NCBI RefSeq assembly: GCF_024054175.1
Contig: NZ_JAMXLA010000001.1
Coordinates: forward strand, 1,829,930 to 1,893,929
Source: Flavobacterium sp. NRK1
GTDB taxonomy: Bacteria; Bacteroidota; Bacteroidia; Flavobacteriales; Flavobacteriaceae
Direction: 5' to 3'
Length of the DNA stretch: 64,000 nucleotides
Shown: positions 11,124 to 17,859 of the stretch, in pieces
Numbering within the stretch: the stretch's first letter is position 1
Layout: the number at the start of each line of letters is the position of its first letter
Translations under genes and position numbers: made by a program
Notes under the pieces: generated by a model
What the model was told of the DNA's origin: nothing
The model's database searches: none
Seen by the model: the letters and a program-made list of their open reading frames with translations, nothing else

Positions 11124-12038
11124 ATGAAAATCATTTTGAATTCTCAACAAAATCAGATTTCCCTTAAATCACTTTTTGCGGATTTTACAGCAATCACAAA
11201 AGCCAGGCTGGCTATAAGTGTTGTTTTTTCTTCTGTGGCCGGTTACCTGCTTGGTTTTTCGGAAGAATATCCGTTTAGCTGGGCAACTCTAATACTTCTT
11301 ACTATAGGGGGCTACTGTATGGTAGGGGCATCAAATGTTTTTAATCAGATAATAGAAAAAGACCTTGATGCATTAATGGACAGGACTAAAAACCGTCCGG
11401 TACCTTCAGGGAAAATATCTGTAAAAAATGCATTTGCGCTTGGCACTCTGCTTACAATTTCAGGAATAGCTATTCTTTATAGTATAAATCCTAAAACGGC
11501 AATGTTTGGTGCAATTTCTATTTTTTTATATACCAGTGTATACACTCCTTTAAAAACAAAAACACCACTTGCAGTATTTGTTGGAGCTTTTCCGGGTGCT
11601 ATACCTTTTATGCTGGGATGGGTTGCTGCTACGGGTGACTTTGGAATTGAAGCAGGAACTTTATTCCTTATTCAGTTTTTCTGGCAGTTTCCTCATTTTT
11701 GGGCTATCGGCTGGTTTTTGTTTGACGATTATAAAAAAGCAGGCTTTTTTATGCTGCCTACAGGAAGAAAAGATAAAAAAACAGCATTGCAGACAATATT
11801 ATATACCGTGTGGCTTATTATAGCATCGTTATTGCCTGTAACGGGTTTTACGGGAGAGCTTAAATTAAGTATAGCTTCTGCAGTTGTAGTGTTTTTATTA
11901 GGGTTATGGATGCTGGTTTATGCAGTGAAATTATACAAAAAAATGGATGCGCCTGCGGCTAAAAAGCTAATGCTGGTAAGTGTTTCTTACATATCATTGC
12001 TGCAGGTAATTTATGTTTTAGATAAATTTATACGATAA
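11124..12038 (+). CDS. ctaB: Protoheme IX farnesyltransferase (heme O synthase)
   Basis: This UbiA-family membrane enzyme adds a farnesyl chain to heme B, making heme O for terminal oxidases. With the ATG at 11124 the protein has 304 residues, the usual length. The prenyl-diphosphate site is seen as NVFNQIIEKDLDALMDRTKN, followed by RPVPSG (Asp80, Asp82, Asp86), and the second conserved region as FWQFPHFWAIGW. About eight or nine membrane helices are expected. The start was chosen because a promoter occupies 11072-11103. It heads a run of oxidase genes and ends 5 bases before the first subunit III gene. Confidence 0.95.
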   Translation: MKIILNSQQNQISLKSLFADFTAITKARLAISVVFSSVAGYLLGFSEEYPFSWATLILLTIGGYCMVGASNVFNQIIEKDLDALMDRTKNRPVPSGKISVKNAFALGTLLTISGIAILYSINPKTAMFGAISIFLYTSVYTPLKTKTPLAVFVGAFPGAIPFMLGWVAATGDFGIEAGTLFLIQFFWQFPHFWAIGWFLFDDYKKAGFFMLPTGRKDKKTALQTILYTVWLIIASLLPVTGFTGELKLSIASAVVVFLLGLWMLVYAVKLYKKMDAPAAKKLMLVSVSYISLLQVIYVLDKFIR

Positions 12039-12043
12039 TATAT

Positions 12044-12622
12044 ATGGAAATGTCTCTTAAAGAGCATAACGAAAGGAATGCCAGATCTAAAAAAATGCTG
12101 TTATGGTTTGCCATGATAAGCATGTTCATGACGTTTGCAGGATTAACCAGTGCGTACGTTGTAAGTACATCAAGGCCGGACTGGCTTAAAGATTTTGTTT
12201 TGCCTGATGCTTTTATGATAAGTACGGCTATAATCATTTTTAGTAGTTTTACTTTTCATTTGGCTAAACAGGCTATTAAAAAAAATGACAGGCAGGCAAC
12301 TTCAATGTGGCTTTTGTTGACACTTGCATTGGGTATTGGTTTTGTGGTGGCTCAATTTTATGGCTTTGGAAAGGTTATAGAAAGCGGCTATTATTTTACC
12401 GGACCGGAGAGTACAGTTACTACATCTTTCCTGTATATTGTGGTAGTTGTGCACCTTGCACACTTGTTTGCAGGGCTTATTGTGCTGCTTACGGTAATTT
12501 ATAATCATTTTAAACAAAAATACAGTTCTTCTCAAACCCTTGGAATAGAGTTGGGTGCAATGTTTTGGCACTTTCTGGATATTTTATGGGTATATTTGTT
12601 TTTATTTTTCTATTTCTATTAA
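12044..12622 (+). CDS. Heme-copper oxidase subunit III (short form)
   Basis: This 192-residue polytopic protein has five predicted helices and the subunit III features LFAGLIVLLT and FWHFLDILWVYLFLFFYFY at its end. Subunit III is a non-catalytic integral subunit that stabilises the oxidase core. It directly follows ctaB and precedes a second, longer subunit III gene, a pairing common in flavobacterial oxidase clusters. An in-frame ATG at 12050 is an alternative start. Catalytic subunits I and II are not in the window. Confidence 0.88.
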   Translation: MEMSLKEHNERNARSKKMLLWFAMISMFMTFAGLTSAYVVSTSRPDWLKDFVLPDAFMISTAIIIFSSFTFHLAKQAIKKNDRQATSMWLLLTLALGIGFVVAQFYGFGKVIESGYYFTGPESTVTTSFLYIVVVVHLAHLFAGLIVLLTVIYNHFKQKYSSSQTLGIELGAMFWHFLDILWVYLFLFFYFY

Positions 12623-12636
12623 TAGAAAAAATAATG

Positions 12637-12644
12637 TAAATTTG
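12637..12644 (+). promoter_or_regulatory. Candidate internal -7 box before the long subunit III gene
   Basis: TAAATTTG matches TAnnTTTG, 25 bases before the ATG at 12670. No -33 TTTG is seen, so it is at best a secondary promoter. Confidence 0.35.
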
Positions 12645-12669
12645 GAAACTTTTTAACCAATAACTTTAT

Positions 12670-13659
12670 ATGGCAGCGACAGTTACTACAACAGCTACTA
12701 CTACAGGTAAAACATGGGGCGGAGGAAACGAGCCTATGGGAGCAAGTTATGGCAAATTAATGATGTGGTTTTTCATCATGTCTGATGCTCTTACTTTCTC
12801 AGGATTTCTTGCAGCTTACGGTTTTTCTAGATTTAAATTCATTGAAACCTGGCCAATAGCGGACGAGGTGTTTAACCACTTTCCGTTTATGCATGGTGTT
12901 GATGCGCCAATGTACTATGTGGCATTCATGACATTTATACTTATTTTTTCATCGGTTACGATGGTACTTGCGGTTGATGCAGGGCATCACCTTAAAAAAA
13001 CCAAAGTGGCTATATATATGCTGCTTACTATTGTGGGTGGTTTTATATTCCTTGGTTCTCAGGCTTGGGAATGGAAAAACTTCATAAAAGGTGAGTACGG
13101 TGCTGTTGAAACAAAAGGAGGAGCAATTCTTCAGTTTGTGAAACAGGGCGAAGATGGTAAATATGAGAGAGTTGCTTTAGCTGATTTTGCTGCACATTTA
13201 CCTACTGACCGTGTAAACAAAAAAAGGAGCAATGGTATATGGTATGAAGAAAGTTCTGCTTTACCAACATATTCAGTAGAAGAAGTAGTTGCAGGCTTAA
13301 AAGCACATCCTGAAGTTCTGGTAAGAACTGAAAAAATTATTAAGAAACATAAAGAGGTGCTTAACAGAGAGCAGTCTCTTAAAAAAATAGAAGATGCTGC
13401 GATTGTAGTAGAGGGTGCTAACCTTATAAGAAATGAATACGGGCATAAATTATTTGCTAATTTCTTTTTCTTTATCACAGGTTTCCACGGTTTCCACGTA
13501 TTCTCGGGTGTTATGATCAATGTGCTTATTTTCTTTAATGTGCTTTTAGGTACCTATGAGAAAAGAAGAAGCTATGAAATGGTTGAGAAAGTTGGTTTAT
13601 ACTGGCACTTTGTAGATTTAGTTTGGGTGTTTGTATTTACATTCTTCTATCTTGTTTAA
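12670..13659 (+). CDS. Heme-copper oxidase subunit III with large soluble insert
   Basis: The ends are clear subunit III: MMWFFIMSDALTFSGFLAAY near the start, FFFFITGFHGFHVFSG at about residues 265-280 and YWHFVDLVWVFVFTFFYLV at the end. Between helix ending QAWEW (about 135) and the FFFFITGFHG helix lies a hydrophilic stretch of about 120 residues (roughly 138-258) that ordinary subunit III proteins lack. It is rich in Lys and Glu and has no motif I recognise. The N-terminus is Thr/Ala-rich. It sits between the short subunit III and the subunit IV gene, so it belongs to the same enzyme. Confidence 0.92.
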   Translation: MAATVTTTATTTGKTWGGGNEPMGASYGKLMMWFFIMSDALTFSGFLAAYGFSRFKFIETWPIADEVFNHFPFMHGVDAPMYYVAFMTFILIFSSVTMVLAVDAGHHLKKTKVAIYMLLTIVGGFIFLGSQAWEWKNFIKGEYGAVETKGGAILQFVKQGEDGKYERVALADFAAHLPTDRVNKKRSNGIWYEESSALPTYSVEEVVAGLKAHPEVLVRTEKIIKKHKEVLNREQSLKKIEDAAIVVEGANLIRNEYGHKLFANFFFFITGFHGFHVFSGVMINVLIFFNVLLGTYEKRRSYEMVEKVGLYWHFVDLVWVFVFTFFYLV

Positions 13660-13678
13660 TTATTAAAAGAATTTTATC

Positions 13679-14032
13679 ATGGCACATTCTCACGAATCTA
13701 ATACAAAAAGAATCTGGACTGTTTTTGGATTATTATCTGTAATAACAATAGTAGAAGTTATATTAGGTATTCAAAAGCCAGCCTTTCTTCATGAAACGAA
13801 TTTATTCCAGATGAATTTATTGAACTGGATATTCATAATCCTTACAATTGTTAAAGCGTACTACATTATGTGGGCGTTCATGCACCTTGAAGGAGAAAAA
13901 AGCAGTTTAAGGTGGTCTATAGTGGCGCCGTTAGTATTCTTAATTATCTATTTAGTGTTCATCTTGCTGATAGAAGGTAATTATGTTTTCGACGTGTTTC
14001 AGGCATCTCACAATTATAAGTGGATTTTCTAA
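13679..14032 (+). CDS. Cytochrome c oxidase subunit IV family protein
   Basis: A 117-residue protein with three predicted helices and the conserved KAYYIMWAFMHLEGEKSSLRW of bacterial subunit IV (prokaryotic COX4). It follows subunit III by 19 bases and is the last structural oxidase gene before a strong terminator. The subunit is thought to help assembly or stability and is not catalytic. Confidence 0.9.
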   Translation: MAHSHESNTKRIWTVFGLLSVITIVEVILGIQKPAFLHETNLFQMNLLNWIFIILTIVKAYYIMWAFMHLEGEKSSLRWSIVAPLVFLIIYLVFILLIEGNYVFDVFQASHNYKWIF

Positions 14033-14050
14033 TAACACATTAATTATAAA

Positions 14051-14080
14051 AAAGGCGGTTTTTAAACCGCCTTTTTTTAA
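14051..14080 (+). terminator. Terminator after the oxidase structural genes
   Basis: AAAGGCGGTTT and AAACCGCCTTT (14051-14061, 14064-14074) form an 11-bp stem with a 2-base nominal loop and a T-tract. Confidence 0.9.
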
Positions 14081-14085
14081 TTTTG
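14078..14085 (+). promoter_or_regulatory. Candidate -7 box for the oxidase assembly genes
   Basis: TAATTTTG matches TAnnTTTG and follows the terminator directly, 25 bases before the ATG at 14111. The upstream -33 position falls in the terminator and has no TTTG. Confidence 0.4.
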
Positions 14086-14110
14086 TACCCGGAAATTATT
14101 TCCTTTTACT

Positions 14111-14779
14111 ATGAAAAGAAAACTTGTTCTTATACTCCTGCTTATATTGCCACTCTCGGCTTATATCTACTTTTCGCTTGCAAAGCATAATTCACTTTTT
14201 TTACCCGTAATTACCAAGAATGTAAATGAATTGCCTGCAGGTTCTACTTTTGACGGTAAACCCGTTACTCTTAAAGGGAACATAAGCATTGTTGGGTTTT
14301 TAGGAGATGACATTACTAAAAAGAAAGAGACCGTTTTTAATATTAATGAAAAAATTAATAATAAATATAAAGGTTTTAATGATTTTCAAATTGTAATGGT
14401 TATGCCGGAGGGAGAACAGGAAGAAGTAAAAAAAGTTATGGCAGACATAAAAGTTATGGCTGATATATCTAACTGGAAATTTTTATTTGTTAGCCCTGAA
14501 CAGATAGCTGAATTTTATAATTCTCTTAAAACCGAGAAGCCTTTAGATGCCGATAACGGCACATACAGTCTTTTTATTATTGATAAGGAGCGTAGTTTGC
14601 GAGGCCGTAACGGAAAAGATAAAAAAACGGGCAAGCATGAATTTAAAGATAGTTATGACTCATTTCAGGTTTCGGAAATGCATAATGAAATGACAGATGA
14701 TATAAAGATACTGCTTAGGGAATACAGGCTGGCATTAAAGAAGAATCACGGAGTGAAAGGAGTTAAGAGAGAAATATAG
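14111..14779 (+). CDS. Membrane-anchored protein of unknown function, next to SCO
   Basis: I do not recognise a named family. The 222-residue protein has one N-terminal membrane segment (LVLILLLILPLSAYIYFSLA) and a soluble part whose layout (GNISIVGFLGDD, FQIVMVMPEGE, YSLFIIDKERSLRGR) resembles a thioredoxin fold as in SCO proteins but without the CxxxC copper motif. It overlaps nothing and ends 2 bases before the SCO gene, so it is surely co-transcribed with it and probably helps oxidase assembly; that is inference. An 18-base tandem duplication (14432-14467) repeats KVMADI. Confidence 0.75.
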   Translation: MKRKLVLILLLILPLSAYIYFSLAKHNSLFLPVITKNVNELPAGSTFDGKPVTLKGNISIVGFLGDDITKKKETVFNINEKINNKYKGFNDFQIVMVMPEGEQEEVKKVMADIKVMADISNWKFLFVSPEQIAEFYNSLKTEKPLDADNGTYSLFIIDKERSLRGRNGKDKKTGKHEFKDSYDSFQVSEMHNEMTDDIKILLREYRLALKKNHGVKGVKREI

Positions 14780-14781
14780 TT

Positions 14782-15414
14782 ATGAAAAGTAAATCATACT
14801 CATATATAGGGATTTCATTTATCGTACTGATTTTTGGTATATGGGCTGTGCCAAAAATAGTTGCCAAATTTCAGAAATCAGATTTAGTGGAAATTGGTCC
14901 GGTACCTGAATTTAAATTAACCGACCAGAACGGAAAAACAATTACCGATAAAGATTATTTAGGGAAAGTTTATGTTGTAGAATTTTTCTTTAGTACCTGC
15001 CCTACAATTTGCCCTAAAATGAATCAGAATATGTTGTTGCTTCAGCAGGAATATTACGGTAATCCGGAGTTTGGTATAGCTTCTATAACTATTAATCCTG
15101 AATATGATACTCCTGAAGTTTTAAAAGCACATGCTGAACTTTTGGGGGCTAAACATTATAACTGGCATTTTTTAACAGGAGACAGGGATTATATTTTTAA
15201 TCTTGCTAAAAAAGGATTTAATCTTTATGCCGGAACTAATAAAGAGGCTGCCGGAGGATTTGAGCATTCCGGACTTTTTGCTCTTGTTGACAAGAATGGC
15301 AAAATAAGATGCAGAAGGGATGTGCAGGGTAATCCGATACTTTATTATGACGGATTGGAAGATACAGGTGTTAAAGCAATAAAAGAAGATATAAAAAAAT
15401 TACTGGAAGAATAA
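14782..15414 (+). CDS. SCO1/SenC-family copper chaperone
   Basis: SCO proteins deliver copper to the CuA site of cytochrome oxidase or keep its cysteines reduced. This 210-residue protein has an N-terminal membrane anchor (YIGISFIVLIFGIWAVPKIV) and a thioredoxin-like domain with the copper motif FSTCPTICPKM (Cys73, Cys77) and the distal histidine in EHSGLFALVD (His162). All three ligands are present. It lies between the unknown membrane protein and the DUF420 gene, with spacings of 2 bases each side. Confidence 0.94.
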   Translation: MKSKSYSYIGISFIVLIFGIWAVPKIVAKFQKSDLVEIGPVPEFKLTDQNGKTITDKDYLGKVYVVEFFFSTCPTICPKMNQNMLLLQQEYYGNPEFGIASITINPEYDTPEVLKAHAELLGAKHYNWHFLTGDRDYIFNLAKKGFNLYAGTNKEAAGGFEHSGLFALVDKNGKIRCRRDVQGNPILYYDGLEDTGVKAIKEDIKKLLEE

Positions 15415-15416
15415 TA

Positions 15417-16007
15417 ATGAAAAATTCGATTAATACGGTAGAAAAAAAATACAATGTTTGGATAGTGATCCTTTCAATAGCTATACCTGTTGTTGTGGCA
15501 CTGCTTTTTGGCGTTAACCTGAGAAAGCTTGGTTTTGACGTTCAGCCACTATCTTTTTTGCCGCCTATTTATGCAACTATTAACGGATTAACGGCTATAG
15601 TACTTTTTACAGCAGTATGGGCTATAAAAAATGGTAAACAGAAACTGCATGAAAATCTTATGAAGTTTGCTATAAGCCTTTCAGTTGCTTTTCTGACTAT
15701 GTATGTAGCATATCATATGACATCGGATTCTACAATTTTTGGTGATTCAGATCATAATGGTATGCTTGATGATATGGAGAAAGCCAGCTTAGGCCTGATA
15801 AGATATGGGTACTATTTTATATTGATTACTCATATAGCTTTATCGGTTATTATTATACCATTTGTATTATTAACTTATGTAAGAGCTTTATCAAAAAGTT
15901 TTATAAGACATAAAAAACTTGCAAGGATAACTTATCCTATGTGGCTTTATGTGGCTGTAACCGGTGTTATAGTGTACATAATGATCAGGCCATATTATGC
16001 TCATTAA
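15417..16007 (+). CDS. DUF420 membrane protein with EF-hand-like loop
   Basis: A 196-residue protein with about five helices that fits the DUF420 family; the Bacillus and Staphylococcus member CtaM is needed for heme A-type oxidase activity. Conserved features are PLSFLPPIYATINGLTA, KLHENLMKFAI and YYFILITHIALSVIIIPFVL. Between helices, residues 110-121 read DSDHNGMLDDME, a perfect EF-hand calcium loop pattern (Asp110, Asp112, Asn114, Asp118, Glu121). Neighbours SCO upstream and a small Cys-motif protein downstream support an oxidase-assembly role. Confidence 0.85.
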   Translation: MKNSINTVEKKYNVWIVILSIAIPVVVALLFGVNLRKLGFDVQPLSFLPPIYATINGLTAIVLFTAVWAIKNGKQKLHENLMKFAISLSVAFLTMYVAYHMTSDSTIFGDSDHNGMLDDMEKASLGLIRYGYYFILITHIALSVIIIPFVLLTYVRALSKSFIRHKKLARITYPMWLYVAVTGVIVYIMIRPYYAH

Positions 16008-16018
16008 TAACAAAAATT

Positions 16019-16261
16019 ATGAGATTAAATATAAAACAATTATGCTGTTTAATATTCATGTTGCTTTTCTCGGTAGCAGGACAGGCACAATGTGCTATGT
16101 GCCGTGCAGCTTTAGAAAGTAGTAATGGCACAATTAAAGGTGAAGCTGTAAATAACGGAATAGTTTATTTAATGATATTTCCTTACCTGCTTGTTGGCGT
16201 AGTGGGATATGCTGTATACAGATTAAGAAAAAAGAAAAAGGAAGCTGAGACAGAGCAATAG
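16019..16261 (+). CDS. Small exported membrane protein with CAMC motif
   Basis: The 80-residue protein begins at the ATG at 16019; a longer frame from 15941 lies inside the DUF420 gene and lacks a signal. It has a signal peptide (LIFMLLFSVAGQAQ), then at once CAMCRAALESS, then one membrane helix (LMIFPYLLVGVVGYAVY) and a Lys/Glu-rich tail. Small proteins with this layout are common beside oxidase assembly genes in Bacteroidota, but I know of no proven function. The CxxC placed right after the cleavage site suggests metal or thiol chemistry in the periplasm. Confidence 0.75.
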   Translation: MRLNIKQLCCLIFMLLFSVAGQAQCAMCRAALESSNGTIKGEAVNNGIVYLMIFPYLLVGVVGYAVYRLRKKKKEAETEQ

Positions 16262-16272
16262 TTCTTAATGGA

Positions 16273-16323
16273 AAATTATACATAAAAGCCACAAATTTAA
16301 TTTGTGGCTTTTATGTATAATTT
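16273..16323. terminator. Bidirectional terminator between convergent genes
   Basis: A perfect inverted repeat with 25-base arms around a single base (centre 16298) fills the gap between the CAMC gene (plus) and the DUF4403 gene (minus). The core GCCACAAATT/AATTTGTGGC is flanked by A/T tracts on both sides, so it can end transcripts from both directions. Confidence 0.85.
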
Positions 16324-16325
16324 AC

Positions 16326-17720
16326 TTATTTCATTCCGTCTATTTTAAGATTCATTTTTCCTGAACCTTTTATAAATGCTATAATAGCTTTATCTGTTAA
16401 TTCTACTTTATCAAATTCGAAATCATTTAAATTCCCGTTTACATATATTCCCGGCATAGGCGAATAATTGTTAAGATAAGGCTGCAGGCTTTTTTTGCCC
16501 TGGTCAAGGTTATCCTGAATTGAATAACGGCAATTATCTTGAATTTTTTTAAGTATATACCCTTCAGCCAGCCAGTTGGCAGTTTTCATTAAAATACTCT
16601 TTGTATTTAATACATAGTCCATCTTATCAAAAAAGATTTCTTTTGTAACTGCATTATAATTTGGATAGCCGGTAAGATATATAGTTCCGTTTATAGATCC
16701 TGTCATATCAAGCGCTATTACCATTTTACCATCTTTACTCCACAGGTCAACTTTTTGAACTGTAACTTTTTTCTTTCCACTGCCAAATTCCTGACCCTGA
16801 AAGTTTTTTGTAATCACTTTTGAAGCGCTCTCATAGGTAGAAACAGCTGCCACAACTGCTGTGACGTTATCAGGCATCTTTTTAACCGGTTTTAAGGCAA
16901 CTTCTTCCTTCTTAAAAGTGTTTTTAGGCTTTTGGCCTACCATTGTAAGCATAGTGCACTTAAGTCCCATTTCCAGAGTAACCTGCTTTTTAGATAGTAC
17001 AGCATCTGTTACATATAGTTCTACTGGATTTAGCTTAAACCATGTTTCATATTGTTCATTTGTTAAGAATGGGGTACTTATTTTTTCCAGTGCATCCAGC
17101 ACCTGTGGTTTAAAGTCCATAGTTTTGGTTATGGCATCGTCAAGTGTGTTTTCAATTTTAGATTTGAATAATTTAACTGCCGGATTTATCAGATAGGTAA
17201 TAGCTACTTTTTTGCCGGCTATGGTAACTGTAGGGCTTTCATTCCATTGCAAAGACTCAATAGTAGTATCTGTAGAAAGTTTCCAGTTTGTTAGTCCAAC
17301 TTTACTGGTAAAGGTAATTACAGCATCAAGATTTACTTCGCGTGTGTCATAAAGGCTCATTCCAAGAGCAGATGTGCCGTAGCGAATGTTGGCTTTTATT
17401 TTTATAGGGACAACAGATTGTAATTTTCCTTTTTGTTCAGAAAATTTTATGGGAGCTGTTTTCCATACCTGCATACTAATATCATCATCTTGTAAATTCT
17501 TGTCCTCATATACAAGACCTGATAATAATTTGTTTACCTGGGCTTCTATATCGGCAATAGTTATAGATACAGGAAGGTTAATGAAGGATGTTGTGCTTTG
17601 ATAAACCAAAGGCGAATCGTTGCCTGGTTCAGGTTTTAAAGCTTCTATCTTTTTGGTTGTAGAGCAGCCGGTTAATAATACTGAAAAGATCAGAATACCG
17701 GAAAGTAGTAAGGTTCTCAT
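16326..17720 (-). CDS. DUF4403 family lipoprotein
   Basis: The 464-residue protein has a lipoprotein signal (ILIFSVLLTGCSTTKK, lipid Cys19). The body matches the DUF4403 family as I know it: SSFINLPVSITIADIEAQVN-like N-terminus, long beta-rich repeats and conserved IKANIRYGTSALGM and VNGNLNDFEFDKVELTDKA. The family resembles lipid-binding BPI-like or tubular folds, but a function is not established. It is monocistronic, convergent with the oxidase genes and divergent from the tolC operon. Confidence 0.82.
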   Translation of the reverse strand: MRTLLLSGILIFSVLLTGCSTTKKIEALKPEPGNDSPLVYQSTTSFINLPVSITIADIEAQVNKLLSGLVYEDKNLQDDDISMQVWKTAPIKFSEQKGKLQSVVPIKIKANIRYGTSALGMSLYDTREVNLDAVITFTSKVGLTNWKLSTDTTIESLQWNESPTVTIAGKKVAITYLINPAVKLFKSKIENTLDDAITKTMDFKPQVLDALEKISTPFLTNEQYETWFKLNPVELYVTDAVLSKKQVTLEMGLKCTMLTMVGQKPKNTFKKEEVALKPVKKMPDNVTAVVAAVSTYESASKVITKNFQGQEFGSGKKKVTVQKVDLWSKDGKMVIALDMTGSINGTIYLTGYPNYNAVTKEIFFDKMDYVLNTKSILMKTANWLAEGYILKKIQDNCRYSIQDNLDQGKKSLQPYLNNYSPMPGIYVNGNLNDFEFDKVELTDKAIIAFIKGSGKMNLKIDGMK

Positions 17721-17750
17721 TTGTCGCGATATAAAAAATAACGCGACAAA
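17720..17750. repeat. Inverted repeat over the DUF4403 start region
   Basis: TTTGTCGCG (17720-17728) and CGCGACAAA (17742-17750) are 9-base inverted repeats with a 13-base spacer. They run from the last base of the start codon to the promoter -7 box, so this looks like an operator or a leader hairpin. Confidence 0.5.
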
Positions 17751-17754
17751 ATTA
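17747..17754 (-). promoter_or_regulatory. Candidate -7 box for the DUF4403 gene
   Basis: On the minus strand the sequence reads TAATTTTG, matching TAnnTTTG, 27 bases before the ATG. A TTTG on the same strand at 17770-17773 is only 15 bases away, shorter than the usual spacing. Confidence 0.45.
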
Positions 17755-17831
17755 GACTTTTATTTGTAACAAAATTAGCAGGAATTAGTCTAATAAAATA
17801 TATTTATTATGACTACGTTAGATAATTTAGG

Positions 17832-17839
17832 TAAATTTG
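17832..17839 (+). promoter_or_regulatory. Candidate -7 box for tolC-hlyD-tsaB
   Basis: TAAATTTG matches TAnnTTTG, 21 bases before the ATG at 17860. It lies inside the longer reading frame that begins at 17809 and so argues for the later start. Confidence 0.45.
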
Positions 17840-17859
17840 TAAACTCATCAATCAAATCT

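Noticed and set aside
15941-16018. Longer start for the CAMC protein
   Set aside because: The extra 26 residues lie inside the DUF420 gene and precede a clear signal peptide, which should be N-terminal.
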